DNA from: Panonychus citri
Lineage: Eukaryota; Arthropoda; Arachnida; Trombidiformes; Tetranychidae
NCBI RefSeq assembly: GCF_014898815.1
Contig: NW_026515416.1
Coordinates: 930,001 to 994,000, forward strand
DNA length: 64,000 bases
Direction: 5' to 3'
The position numbers and the translations under genes were made by a program. The notes under the pieces were generated by a model. That model did not search any database. It saw nothing but the letters and a program-made list of their open reading frames with translations, and was not told the DNA's origin. Positions 39,263-51,947 of the stretch are shown piece after piece; positions within the stretch are counted from its first letter, which is position 1, and each line of letters begins with the position of its first letter.

Positions 39263-40641
39263 TAATCGTTATAAACTCATAACAATTATGATAATAATTC
39301 TTGAAACAGAAAACAATCCCTGGTTCTGTTTACAATCGTAACTGTCACATTATTTTTTTTTGTCTCTGTTTAGGTTGGTTTGTTTTCCTCTTATGTTATA
39401 ATGTTTAATATCCTTGAATTAATATAAATAGATGATGATGATGAAATTGAAGGAGGAGATGATGATTTGGAGATGAAAGGTGTGTATTTGTATAATTATA
39501 ATTGTGATGAAGCCAAGGCTTGATTGTAAATGAATTAGATGGCAAAGCACACACAAGAGACACGAAAAAAAATTGATAATAACTTTTAAGATTGAAATAG
39601 TTGTTATGATGATTATAATGATGATGAGGGCGTTATCCGTTGAGGCTTAAAATAGCTTCATGATGATGATGATGATGATGATGGAAAAGGAGAAAGGTCG
39701 TGGGGAAGATGAGGAAAAAATTAAATCAAGGTAAGTGAAAGGGGAGAGAGAGAGAAGAGGAAGATCGGGAGGAAGACAAGGAGAGATTGGAGAGAGTAAG
39801 AAAGAGTAGCATGAGCATCAATGGATAATTTTAACATGGGAGTTAATTAGGTCAGGACCAGGGTGATGATTATTTCAATTGCAATTGGTGCAAAGATGAT
39901 GATTGCAATGATGGTGATGATGACTTTTGCTCTATCTCATTTGAAATTGTATTTTCTTTTTCCTCTTGAATGTTTCCTTGTAAATCTTGAAAATCTTGAA
40001 TCTTATTCTTGTTAATCTAATCCATTGGCTTTTCTCACTTGTAAAACTTTTATATGTCTACTTGTTGGTGTCGTTATTGATTATACATGATGATGATGAT
40101 TAGGTTGATTATTCATTTGTTGTTGTTGGTTCATCGAGAAACTTTATCATGGTGAAAATGTTGTTTGCTGGTTAATGAAAAATATCTGGCAGCCATGTTG
40201 TTGTTTTCTTGTTGATGTTAGTACACAATTTGAATTCTTTATCTTATTCATGCTCATCATCCTTTCATCTTGATCAACAACATTGGCATTTGTTAGAAAC
40301 TGACAACCTCTTCCATGACTCTATTTTTAAATCCATGAGTAACATTATATTTCTTGTATCCAAAATGAATGAGTGAGTTTTTTTATCCGTTGTAATATTA
40401 TTAATAATATGAGTTTGTGTGTCTTAGTGATTCAATTTGGTTTCATCAATGTGCATTTTTTTTTGTTTTGTTTTTGCTTGTTGACATATTTGTGTGTGTA
40501 TACTGGTATTTGCTGTGTCCATTTTGTTTATTTTGTGAGATGATGACATTTATTAATATTAATGCACTTTTCCTTTGCTTTGTTGTATTGGTTTCGTTTT
40601 TCTTTACGATGGTTAACTTTAATTTCATCTCTTTCCGTTGA

Positions 40642-43600
40642 TCAATCATCAGAAGGATGATATTCCTGGTGAGCCCAATTGTCCAGTTTAGAGGGTGAAA
40701 ACCATGCAAAGTAGATGAAGAATGAAAGTGAAAATATACCAAAAAGTAAGGGGAAAACAAACTTGGAAATATGATCAATGGATCGAGCCAGTCGAGCGTA
40801 AGATGAAAATTCAGCGGTGTCCCATAGGTGGGGTCGACGAAGCCATGCGAAAACTGAGGCCGCTGCACGGATTCGTTCATCGGTGGGTAATGTTGACGCT
40901 CCAGGTGATCGACATCGTCCAAGTCCAGTTGTAGCTGCTGAGGGTCGATGGTGAAGTCCACCATGATGACGAGCATTGGTCAATGGTATTCCAGATGAAG
41001 GATCTTCCCCTGAAACAAGTGGAGCGCGTACCTCAAATTCACCGGGAGCTAAAACCTCTTGAGATGTTGGATCTATTTTTCTTCCATTACTCTGTCACAG
41101 AAAGAGAGAGAGAGAGAGAGAGAGAGAAAACAATCAGAGCAGAAGAATAGAATAGAAAAACAGAAAAGAGAATCAGTTGCAGATAAAGAAAGAGAAAAAA
41201 AAATAATAACAATTCAAGAAGATGATCATAATCATCGTCATCAAGAGAGAAAAGGATGAAAAGTTTATATATGGAAAGAGTAAAGAAAATAAAAGCTAAA
41301 GAGATACAATAAGAATGAGATAGAAAAGTATCAAAATCATGTATTCATGAGATGTTGCTGATCATGATGATACTTTTGGTGAAGATGATGTTATATGTAA
41401 AAAGTTTTCCCTGTTGGAAAGTTTTCCATCTCCATCAGGTTCCATCATCATCAAGTATTCCAATTCCTATAAAACAATCAACTCAGAACCTGTTAAAATC
41501 TTTTACATGATCTTTCAAATTACACCGAAAATGCCTGTAACTTGTTCAGAAGCTCTGATTTTCCAGTTAAATCAACTTTCTCATTGAACTTATACCCTGA
41601 ATATATATTCATAAGAAAAATATTATTTACTCCATGAAGACTAACCAAAAAAAAACATATTATCAATACAAATTCAACATAATAGATGACATAACATTTT
41701 CAAGTATTTCAAGTCATCATCATTTATCATGTAATCATCTTGTGAGTATATAAACTCATATGTATTATTGATATAATTCAATATTTATGATAAAATAATA
41801 CATATATTATGTATTATATTTACTTACAGATATTTGGGTTCCCAATGTTGCTCTAAATGTATCACTGGGTCGATCAGCTGAATCAGGTCTCAATGGATTT
41901 TGATGAATTTTCCGGTGTAAATAATTGACCACAATAAATTCAATCATTGATGCGTAAATAAAAAACATACAAACCCCATCCCAAAGGTTCATTGCTGTTA
42001 AATTTGAGACAACAGGGAGTGACGATCGGAAACTATCATGAAATAAACAACAACAAAAAAAACGAAATCAAATTAATATTTATACATATATAACAAACGA
42101 ATTGAATTAATTATCATTGATTATCATTGGAAATTGAGTTCTGATATATATAAAAAAAAGAGAAGCATATAAATCATGATCTTATCTGAAACAACTCAAT
42201 AGATTAATATAAATATTGATATATTAATATTTTGATAATCATTTGATACTTATTGTTATTATCAATATCAACGATATTAAATAGTGATTTATTGAACAAT
42301 TCAAGTGCATTAGTTAATTAATCTTACATTTCTGGTTAAATATAAGCAGTTAAATTGAAATAATTTGATCATTGTTTCAATCTTTTTGTGTTTAGTTCAA
42401 TATCGATATTGATTCAACATTTAGTCAAGTTAAAGTTTACCTGTTAGTATATTTATTATTATGATTATTATTATTATTATCTTCATGCTGAGATTGAGAG
42501 TAGCATGAGGATGATAATAATGATGATCAACTGGAAGAGTTTTATTTTCTATTGAGAAAATAAAAACCAAGCGAAAACTCAACAGATAATCAACAATCTA
42601 AGCCAATCAAGTCTTTTATAATTCATGTTTACAATGGTAAATAATAACCTTAGATAAACAGTTAAAGTTTGATTAAAGATTAGATTTCAATCTGTACATG
42701 GGGAAGATACCATGAAATGAGACAATGATAATGAGATAGATGGATAGACCTAAACAGGAAGATACAGTCATCAAGATAGTTAATAGTCCATCTTGATGAT
42801 AGCCTGATTTTCACCATGATTATCATCATATTCATCACACCAGGCATGATAATCCAACAAGAAGACTCATTGTAACCTCATGATGACTTTCAAAGAGTTT
42901 GTTTTTTTTCTTTATCAACTCAATATTTATATCAAAAAAGGATGAAGATGAAAGAAAATGACTTGGGAAAATTAGTATTAGATGATAAAGAGGAAAGATG
43001 ATGATGAGGATGATAATATTTCTGGTTTTCCATTCATTGAATTAACTGAATCCGTTTATCTCTTTTTACACTTTATCATTGATTTGGACAAAAGCGAGAA
43101 GATTAAGATGATGATGAAATTGAGAGAGAAAAATCAAGCTAATGGATTATCATGGGATCATTTAGGTTAGCAATTGTTAATCTAGTAAAAAGATGTTGAT
43201 AAAAATGGGATGATGATGATGATGATAATGTAAAGGTTAAAGTAATTGATTCCAGGGTAATAGGTTGGTATAAGAAAAAAGATAAAGAGGAGAAGATGAT
43301 AAAACGATGAGTATAAGGATTATCATGGTAGTTTTTTTTTCCTTCCAGAGACAATCGATAAAGTCAACAAACCTAGATTAAGGTTAAAAACACGCAACAA
43401 CATCAGATAATATTACAAAGATATATTTGTGAGAGAGAGAGAGAGAGATGATAATAATGACGATAATGTAATGATAATATGATTATTGTGATAGTTGGAG
43501 TTGCAAGTGAATCGAGAGGAAAATGAAGAGTAAAAATGAAAAATCGCAACACAGATTATTGTTCATGTTAATCTTGAGGACAATTGAATTTTTCCTTATT

Positions 43601-45058
43601 AATCCGATAAAATGGATTAAGGAATAACCTTGTAAATAATAGTTATCGTAATACTTTTGAAAATATATACATAATTTGTAAATATCTGGTTAGTTTCAAT
43701 TGTCATAACCTAGAATTGGGTTTATCTTGATTCTCTAAGGTTATTAGATTAAAATGATTTTAATCAGATAAATAATGTTTTGTATAGAGAAAAATATTGG
43801 AAATAAATTATAATCGAATAGGAAAAATGAGAAAAGTTGAATTTGAATTTGAATTTCATTTGATAATCGATAATGAGAATTTGTGTAAATATTGTTGAAG
43901 ATTGTTGATAGAAATTATTATTTCATTTGATTATCATTATGAAACCATAGGAATTGTTTCAATTGGAGAGTTGAAGATGAAAAGAAGATGATAAAATAAC
44001 AATACAATGAAATGCTCATGATAAATGATGAGGATGATGATAAATATTATTTACCAGAGTTGATCATCTTTCAGAGAGAGAGAAAAATAATATTATCATC
44101 ATTTACACCAGGTAATCATGATACATTATTTATATATCAAGATAATTTATATCTTCCTTTAAATCACTTAGATCTCTCTCTCTCTCTCTCTCTCTCATCA
44201 TTTTCACCATTATCTTAATCTTTTCCTTTAGTTTTATATCTATTACATTAACCTGATTAATTGTGATGAAGATATAATTTAATTCTGATTGTATTATGAT
44301 AAATACATGTAGTATTCATTATAATGAGCAAGTATAAAATTCATCTATAGTTAATTACCTTGATTGTTTACATTGTCATTCTAAAAATAATGTCAACAAA
44401 ATTAATTTGATTTTCATTAAATTTTCATTAGCAAAAGTGACAACAACAAAAGTTTAAATTGTAAAACTTTTGTTTTTCCATCAGATAGAAAGTGAATTAG
44501 ATGAAAATTTAATTAGATTAGTAATTGATGTAGATTAAGAAATGTATTATTATATAATAATGATAATAATCAAGGTGTAAGTAAAAATTAATTCTGGTTA
44601 ATTACTTGGGTGAAATTAATTTTGATTCTATTGATGTTACTACCATATAGTGGTAATGATGATGATCATGGAGGTGACATTTCAATTATCAAGTAGATTG
44701 AATTTGAGATAATAACAATTAAGATTATTAACCGAATGTATTTTTTTTTGTGAAAAAAATGACAGATTCACTGATGTGTTCTCGAGTTTTTTTTCCTCTA
44801 TTTTCAGTTAAATTCAAGTTTATGGTGGAAACTGAGTGAATACTCAAATACACCTTAATAAATAGCGATGATCATTAAAAGGGGATAATAATAAGTTAAT
44901 CATTTCGTGTATTCTATTATAAAAGTCATCAAAAGTCTATAATCATGATGAAGATGATGATTATTTAAATTCATCTGAAAACCCGGAATTCCCATCATAT
45001 GGACTTCCGATGCATTACTCTAAGTACTGTACTTACTATTCAAAAAGAATAGGTCACT

Positions 45059-45108
<50 letters not shown>

Positions 45109-46581
45109 TCAATTTAACTGTTACCTGGAAGATAATTTATCTATGAAAATGTTTATGAGAAAATTTTGCATTTGATTGATCGATTAATTGATTGTAAGTA
45201 ATGATTTGGTAATGAATGGGGTGAAATTGAGATTGATTTGAAATATGAACAAATTAATTCATATAAACAGTTATTTATATAACCTTTATGTAAATATATA
45301 TTATATATGAATTAGTTTGATTGAGATGTTTCGATTGGTTGGTAAATTATTATTATCACAATTATTGATTACCTATTTGTTGTTGTACAGAAATTCAGCA
45401 TAGTGGTCACTCCAATCATTACTCTTGCTGGCACCGCATTAACGTCCAGCCAAAAACTAATAAAAGAACTGGTAACTAAAACCATTCCAGGCACAAAAAC
45501 GGTAGTCAAATAAAATAACTTGTCCCTGGTGAAGATTAAATATACACTTAAGCATGAGAATTCACTTCGCCACGAGTGATGAGTGCGACATCGTCCAGCA
45601 GCATTTTTGGATAGATATGCGTTCAATGAACGAAAAGAATTTGAATTAAAAATTGGAATCTCATGTTCAGGTTTCCAACGGAACTCTAATTGATCTGCTT
45701 CATAAGACACTTTGATAAGTTGATTAACAAACATGGCGATAATGAGATAATATGAAGAAAAAGAAATAAGAATAAGAATTAGATTTGATTAATCAATTAC
45801 TGAGAATTGGATTAAATTTTTATGGTAAATTTATGTTAATATTAGAAAGTAAATCATTCATTAGAATTGGGAATTTGTATTATTATGTTAGAATTTGTTT
45901 TCTTTTTCTCTCTCTCTCTCTCGAAAAAAAAAAGTTCAGTAATATTCAGGGTGATAATTTTGTCTGCATCAATTTTACTGAGAAAAATTTCTCAATTTAA
46001 CATGATAAAAGTTTCATTATTTTTCAAGGTGTATATATGATAATATATATTCATGTAAGATATTCAAGAAATAGATATAAAAATCAGTTAATCAGTTCAT
46101 GTGGAAAAGCAAAAGTGGATAATGAAAACTCTGGAAATACATTAGGAAAATGAGCTTTAGGTTGAAGGATAAGATTTTTCTGTTATGTTGTTGGGATAAA
46201 AGCCAAAGATAAAATTAGGTTAACAAGTCATATTTTTTATCATTATCATCGAAAGTTAATTGTTACAATGACGATGGTATATCATTGTCTAATTTTTGCT
46301 CATTCTCATGTTAAATTAGGATCAAAGGTTCTCATCTCTCTCTCTCTACAAGGGTCATTATGATTAATTGGACTGTAAGAGGATGATTAAAATTAATCTG
46401 GTTTACAGGTTAACCTTTTTGGTTTGATTTAAATGATATTCATCTCAAGCAGAAAATTGCAATTGACTAATCCCAATAAATGGATAATCCATAGGAAGTA
46501 AGAGAAGGTTAAACTTGAAAGTTAATGATTAGATTTGTTGATTCGATTTAAAAGAAAATGGAAGGGTTCAAATATTGGATA

Positions 46582-46644
<63 letters not shown>

Positions 46645-49350
46645 ATTCCAAAGTGGAGAAAGTGAAAAAACTTACTGCTTTCCACTGCGAAAAAGCATCG
46701 AGGGTTATCAAAGGGAAATATATTGAGATCTCCTTCACATGTAATGATCATTTTTTGCCTGTGGGAATAGAAGAGGAAGAGAAAAAGTGGAGACAAATTA
46801 ACTGATTATAGTAAATGAAAGTTGAATCAAATTGTTTACTAACCAGAATTAATAATTAATGAAGTTAATTATAGTAATTGTGCTTTTGAAAAGTATATAA
46901 ATCTTGAGTGAAACTCATTGAATAATAATAGTAAATTCAGCTCACTAATTATATTGCAATGTATTTTTAAGTGTTTTTTTTATACATCAATCTTTGATTA
47001 TTATTGTTGTACTATAATTGATTATTTAAATAATTGTGTCTACTTTAATCACTACTGCTGACACAACAACAATTCAATTGATGATTGACTATAAATTTAG
47101 CACAATTATATTAATACATGTATCATTTAGGAATCTATTGTTGTTATAACCTTTTAATACAATATTGTTTGTGATTAAAACTTGATTGAATGTTGTTGAG
47201 AGCAGAAGCAATTTATGATTTGAATTGACAATAACAATTAAATGGATATAAATATCTATATATATAATTAATATTTTCCCAATGGAGATTGATCAGAATT
47301 GGTCAACATTATCAATATTACCTTGTTATATAAAGTACTGTTCCGTTAGGGAAAACTTTGAACGCCATGTTAATGGGTCCAGCTTCATTGTGAGTTTTAA
47401 ACTCCCCATGGAGTATGAAATATGTATCAGGTCTCCATAGGTGTTCATGGTGACGAAGAGCATTTAGATGTCTATGACGTCCACCATCATCATACATGAG
47501 ACGATGATCAATCCAATCTTGGAATAAGAGAAATTCAATCTCATATTTAAGACTAGATTCATCGGGCGATGACATTGAGAGCATCAGAACGCTAACATTA
47601 ACTGTCATTGGAGCTTCTTAATGAAAAACAATATAAAATAGTAATAAAGGTGAGTAAAAGAAAAAAAAGAAGAAAAAATATTCGATTAATAACAATTCAG
47701 GCCAATTAAGGTAAACAAACAGTTAAACACTTCATTATTAATATCTTATCTGTAATTAATATTATATTAATAGTCGGGTGATATATATAAATGTTTATAT
47801 CTGATTGCTGATCTTTGATGAGAAATTCCCAGAGAGTAACCATAGTAATAACTAGTTGGTAGAAAATATCTCACTCTCTCTCTCTCGAAAATTCAACTTA
47901 CCTGTTGGCAGAACATATTGATCGTACTTGGGTGGAGCGGTAAGATCATCGAGAATTTGTTTCTCCGTTGAATTGTGGTACCTGGGGATGGAAAAAGCGA
48001 AAATTGGATTAATTATCAATCGAAAATAATAGTTATTTAATATTCAGCTCTTTGGAATGATAATATTAATGATAGACAGATATACTTCAGATTTGACAAG
48101 TTAAATATTATGATGATCAAGGTAGATTAACCTTGAAAATGATCAACTGATTTTTATGATGTGGAACTTTTTTTTTTACTTTCCATTCCCAGTATTTTTA
48201 TTCCTATTAAATGAATATTATTATAACCATAGACCTTTAGGATTCATATCTCTCATACTAATAAGGTGAATATTAATCTGTATACATAATCATATGATAT
48301 CCAATTATAATTATTGTCACCACATGAGTAGATATTAGTGTTGGGATAATCGTTAATCGAAGAGGGCATTTTCTTTCTGTTGATTAGATTATAAATTTTA
48401 ATTCTGATAATCGAATGGAACAAAAAAAAATTATATGTATATTAATATGAATCTAATTTTCTATGTGAATTATTTAACTAACTAATGATAATCTAGAATT
48501 AGGGAGAGAAAATGAAAATTAGGTTGAGTTGATAATTGAAGATAATGATTACATTGAGAATCAATATTTTTCGTTACACATACAGTCGTGAAAAATGAGT
48601 TTCGAATGGTTTTTAATCATTCGCGCAACTTAGCTACTAAAATTAATTGATAATCTTTATCATCAGTGATAAGACTTAGATGATTTACTCATTGATTTTT
48701 CTTATCTTGATTGTTTAATCTATTAATTTTAGTCGCTACCTGCGCGAATGATTAAAAACCATTCGAAACTCATTTTTCACGACTGTATAAACCTGAATAC
48801 CTTTTGGGCTATTTGGTTGAAATGAATGAAACTTTGTGATTACAATTGTAATTAAACAAGAGTTGATAGTAAATTGTAGTTATAAAACGTTGATTAGATT
48901 TGATTGAATCAATATTTCTCGTTATTAGCACTAATTTGATCAACTTAATAAACTCTCAATGCTTTGAATTATTGGACAAGTGATTCTGATTGTTGATCTT
49001 ATTTGAGATTAAATTTCGAGAAGTTGATCTGATTTGGTTGAGTGTAATTGTTATAACGAAAAATATTGATTCTAATTGTATTAATCGAGTGACTTTTTTA
49101 TTCTGGTTTGAGGTTTTCAAGTTTTACTTTGTTGTCTCTCTCTCTTTTTTTTGTCTTTCTGGTTCAGATTATGGGAAATTATTGATTAGTTTATTTGTTA
49201 TTGTAATTGTATTATCAGAATTAAAAAATATATTTCTAAATATATTTTAGTGTCTCACCTTGGTATATATAAGAGGACATTTTTTGGTATAATAATGATT
49301 ATGAGTAATAGTAATTCAGTTAAGGTTGATGGGAAGAATAGAGTTGCCAT
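40642..49350 (-). CDS. Cys-loop ligand-gated chloride channel (pHCl/Hodor-like)
   Basis: Pentameric anion channel subunit. Seven exons in transcript order: 49350-49259, 47981-47902, 47616-47322, 46758-46676, 45709-45373, 42032-41828, 41091-40642; all GT-AG, phases consistent, 513 residues. A hydrophobic N-terminus (LLLLIIII) looks like a signal peptide. The extracellular domain has FLLFQDWIDHRL, LWRPDTYF and a Cys-loop with C163 and C177 around IFPFD. A second cysteine pair, C224/C236, has the spacing seen in glycine and glutamate-gated channels. PAR at 277-279 before M2 predicts chloride selectivity. M3 (LWDGVCMFFIYAS) has glycine 315 at the position tied to ivermectin sensitivity in related channels. 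M4 is near the C-terminus. M2-M3 (TTNSFRSSLPVVSNLTAMNLWDGV) resembles arthropod group I channels; the ligand (proton, zinc or other) cannot be read from sequence. Exon 1 is the least certain part. Confidence 0.9.
41103..41127. repeat. (GA)n tract beside exon 7 acceptor
   Basis: On the minus (sense) strand this is a CT tract ending about 11 bases before the last-exon acceptor of the chloride channel gene, so it also serves as the polypyrimidine tract. Confidence 0.85.
44173..44196. repeat. (CT)n microsatellite in channel intron 5
   Basis: About 24 bases of CT dinucleotide in the 3.3 kb intron 42033-45372. The rest of the intron is AT-rich and shows no exon or element I recognise. Confidence 0.9.
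45062..45104. repeat. (GA)n microsatellite in channel intron 5
   Basis: About 43 bases of uninterrupted GA on the plus strand, within the intron between channel exons 5 and 6. Confidence 0.95.
46586..46642. repeat. Long (GA)n microsatellite just after channel exon 4
   Basis: About 57 bases of uninterrupted GA on the plus strand. In the sense direction it is a CT tract starting some 34 bases downstream of the exon 4 donor site. Confidence 0.95.
48583..48785. mobile_element. MITE with TA target site, Tc1/mariner type
   Basis: 203 bp element flanked by TA (48581-48582 and 48786-48787). Terminal inverted repeats start CAGTCGTGAAAAATGAGTTT and are perfect for about 46 bases, then continue imperfectly to the ACTAAAATTAAT region. 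No coding capacity. It lies in intron 1 of the chloride channel gene. The near-identical arms suggest a fairly recent insertion. Confidence 0.92.
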
Positions 49351-51116
49351 TATTTGTCTGGTTAATAGTTTAAATCGGTTAAATTTTCAATTGATGAAGA
49401 TGCTGATGGTGATGATGAAGATGGAACTGATTGGTGATCAAGAAATTGTTTAGGTTGATTGAATGTTGATGTTGTTGTTTTAATTAACAACGATGGAGTT
49501 GTATGAGTGTACAGACTGTGGATATAATACATTAGAAGGAGAAAGAAAGAAAAAACCAAGGCACAAATTAAAATATTGGAGCAGAAACAACAAAAAAAAG
49601 AGAAACAATTAGATCAATCAGATCAATTAGAATTTGATGATTAGAACACTTTATGTCAATTCCATTCCAAAAAGTAAACAAAAGACTTGATGGTAAAAAC
49701 GATAATTTGAATTTTTTTCAAACAGATCAAATGATTTACTGACTTAGAGGAAAAGTTTTTCTTTCAATTATATTATACAATCAAGTTAGTTAACCAGCAA
49801 CTGATGAGAGATTAAAGATTAGTATTAATTTGGAGAAAAACAAAACAATATTCCAATTCAACAATTAGATGTTTGTGTCTTTGCTTTTATATAGGAAGAG
49901 ATTGGAAATTAAATCCAAATTGTAACAACAGTTAACGAACACATTACACTGGTGAATAATAATTCCATTCGAAATTCAATGTTAGATGATGAAGATGAAG
50001 ATGATGGTGAAGGTGATGATGATGATGATGGTGGATTTTAAGAAATAAGCAGAAAATTGGGAAGATAAACAGAATGAGAAACAAATAGGATGAGAGAGAG
50101 AAACAAACAAACGGGTTAAAAAAAAATGGGTTAGGTAATCACAGAGTATTAAAGGAAATTGAAGATGAATTTTCTTTGCGATTATTTCACTTTAAAGGTA
50201 ACAATTAACAGCACTTGATTGTAAAGAATTAACTTGTATGGAAAGATAATCATATTGGTTAGTTGATTATCGAAAATAATTAATAAATTGTGTTGATGGT
50301 TAACGTTGTTGTTGCTTCCAAGTTTCAAGTGCACTTCAGTAAACACACACAGAGAGAGAAAGTGATGAAGATTCGGAGAAAAGAGGGAAAAGAAGAAGAT
50401 GAGAATTACCTTCTTTTTTTCTTCTCTTCTTCTCTTTCTTTTCTTCTTCTCCTCCTTCTTCTTTTTACGAACTAAAACAATCTACTGAGAATGTGTCTAG
50501 AGAGCATTATCATCATATTATCAAGGAGAATTAATATTATTATCACAGAGAGAAAAAAAGAAAAAAAAATCAAACGAATAAAAATCGGCGAACAACAACT
50601 GGCGACATCTAACGTTTCGATTAGAAACTAATCGTTTTTCTATTTTTTCTTTTTCGAATTTTTTTTCTCTTGTTTTGATTTCTAATTGTTGAGAATTTTT
50701 AATTTCTTTTTTATTTGTGATTGTGTTGGATGATTAATTAATCTTGGGAAATTTAATTCTGTGTTCTTTATGAGTTTCTGTGTGGAATTTGTTGCATGTT
50801 TGGTGTTTTTCTTCTTTTCTTTTTTGTTTCATTTTCTAATTGAGAATTTGACTGCTCTGAGAATAGGGAGAGTTTAATTTTCTGCTCGATGTTTAGATTG
50901 GTTTCTCTTTCTAATTTCCGTTTTTGTGATGGATTTTCCTTTAAAAACAGTTTCCTTTTGAAAATGTGTTCACTTATCGACTCACTTGTTCCTGGTTGAT
51001 CCTCAAATCATCAAAGGAAAACGTGGTATTACTGGACAATTAAGTTAAATCTTTTTCAACTTGATCATTTTCATATCTCTGTATCACCTTATGTTTGGTT
51101 TATTCACTCATCGATT
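49351..51116. other. Intergenic region upstream of the chloride channel gene
   Basis: Should contain the channel promoter and 5' UTR. A minus-strand frame 49362-49559 begins with a hydrophobic stretch but ends in a stop just upstream of the chosen ATG. No donor site joins it to the channel, so I treat it as 5' leader. An ATG triplet run lies near 50011-50034, and a GGCGACATCT word at about 50602-50611. Nothing else is recognised. Confidence 0.5.
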
Positions 51117-51762
51117 GTTATTTAATTGTCTTTTTGATTACTCTCATTGATTGACTGAATTTCAATTTGTAATTCATTCATCGAGTCAACGTTTTTATTT
51201 AAGAATGGCAACTACTCAACACAGTAAAAAGCGTGTCTGTTACTATTATGATGGTAAGTTGGTTTTCTCTTTTGTTGCTTGTGAATTTTTTTCTCTTCAA
51301 TTTCTTTATCTTTTTCTCTTTCTCAATCTTTCTTTCTCATTATTTTAACTTCCATTTTTATGTCTATAGACTCTTCTTTTGGTGTATTATCTCTTAGATT
51401 TCATTCTTATTTTCTATGTTCCTTTGTGTGTCGATCTCTCTATCTTCCAATGCCGGTTGTTCCAAATAATACAATTTTTCTATTCTCTTTTCTCTTTTCT
51501 AGCGGCTACTTGAAGCTACACGATAAAAAATGACATGATAAATGGCTTATCTGTTTTTGGTGAAGATTTTCTAGTATTTGATGGCTTGAATGAATTTTGT
51601 CAACTGGAGATTCAGTCGTTGGACTGGTTAATTGGCCATGTGGTCTGCATCATGCAAATAAATCAAAAGCTTCTGGATTTTTTCATGTTAAAGACATCGT
51701 TTTAGTTATTCTTGAATTACTCAAATAGCGAGCTTCATACGTTGATGTTGATATTTAATAAG
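51117..51762 (+). pseudogene. Partial HDAC1 pseudogene with intact exon 1
   Basis: A decayed duplicate of the HDAC1 gene at 56943-59448. The 5' flank (51117-51204), exon 1 (51205-51253) and part of intron 1 are retained. Exon 1 encodes the same 16 residues as the functional gene and keeps its GTAAGTTGG donor. Exon 2 is missing. A scrap of exon 3 follows (about 51503-51540). A mutated, internally deleted copy of exon 4 (about 51558-51762) has lost the catalytic HHGDG codons and carries stops (for example TAG at 51726-51728). Retained introns show it came from genomic duplication, not retroposition. It lies 1 kb upstream of the CLIC gene and cannot make a functional deacetylase. Confidence 0.92.
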
Positions 51763-51804
51763 GTAAATTAACTATATTCCCTTCTGTTTGTTTTAAAATT
51801 TTGT

Positions 51805-51947
51805 CTCCTTAAAACACCCCCTGAGTAATTAATTGTACTCTTGTGGACACCTGATGGAGACAAGAATAAGATGATTTCTTAGTAGGAAGCAAGTGGGCTT
51901 ATATTGTGCCTAACTTAGCGCCGATACATTGAAACAATTGTCTCTTA
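51805..51947. repeat. 142-bp repeat, copy 1
   Basis: Nearly identical, in direct orientation, to 53037-53179 (only one or two differences noticed). It follows the HDAC1 pseudogene directly; the other copy is inside CLIC intron 1. Ends carry TTGTCTCC and GGAGACAAG words, but only at about half length, so they do not define an obvious transposon. Confidence 0.92.

Larger units (their letters stand above)
37178..40641. other. Intergenic region between TMEM117 and the chloride channel gene
   Basis: Holds the TMEM117 promoter side (left end) and the chloride-channel 3' flank (right end); both genes are on the minus strand. A CTCF-like motif lies near 37598-37612. An (ATA)n run lies at 39230-39260, and ATG triplet runs at about 39661-39682 and 40088-40100. 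A minus-strand AATAAA at 40532-40527, about 110 bases past the channel stop codon, is a candidate poly(A) signal. No gene is seen; the overlapping open frames at 40417-40641 are shadows. Confidence 0.55.

Noticed and set aside
48318..48420. Possible hAT-like end (AGTGTTGGGATAATCG) in channel intron 1
   Set aside because: No matching inverted end or 8-bp duplication could be found nearby.
49362..49559. 65-residue frame with a signal-peptide-like start upstream of the chloride channel
   Set aside because: It ends in a stop with no donor before it. The shorter frame starting at 49350 has a GTGAGA donor in the phase required by exon 2.
50290..50475. 61-residue plus-strand frame
   Set aside because: Built of purine- and pyrimidine-rich repeat; no family features.
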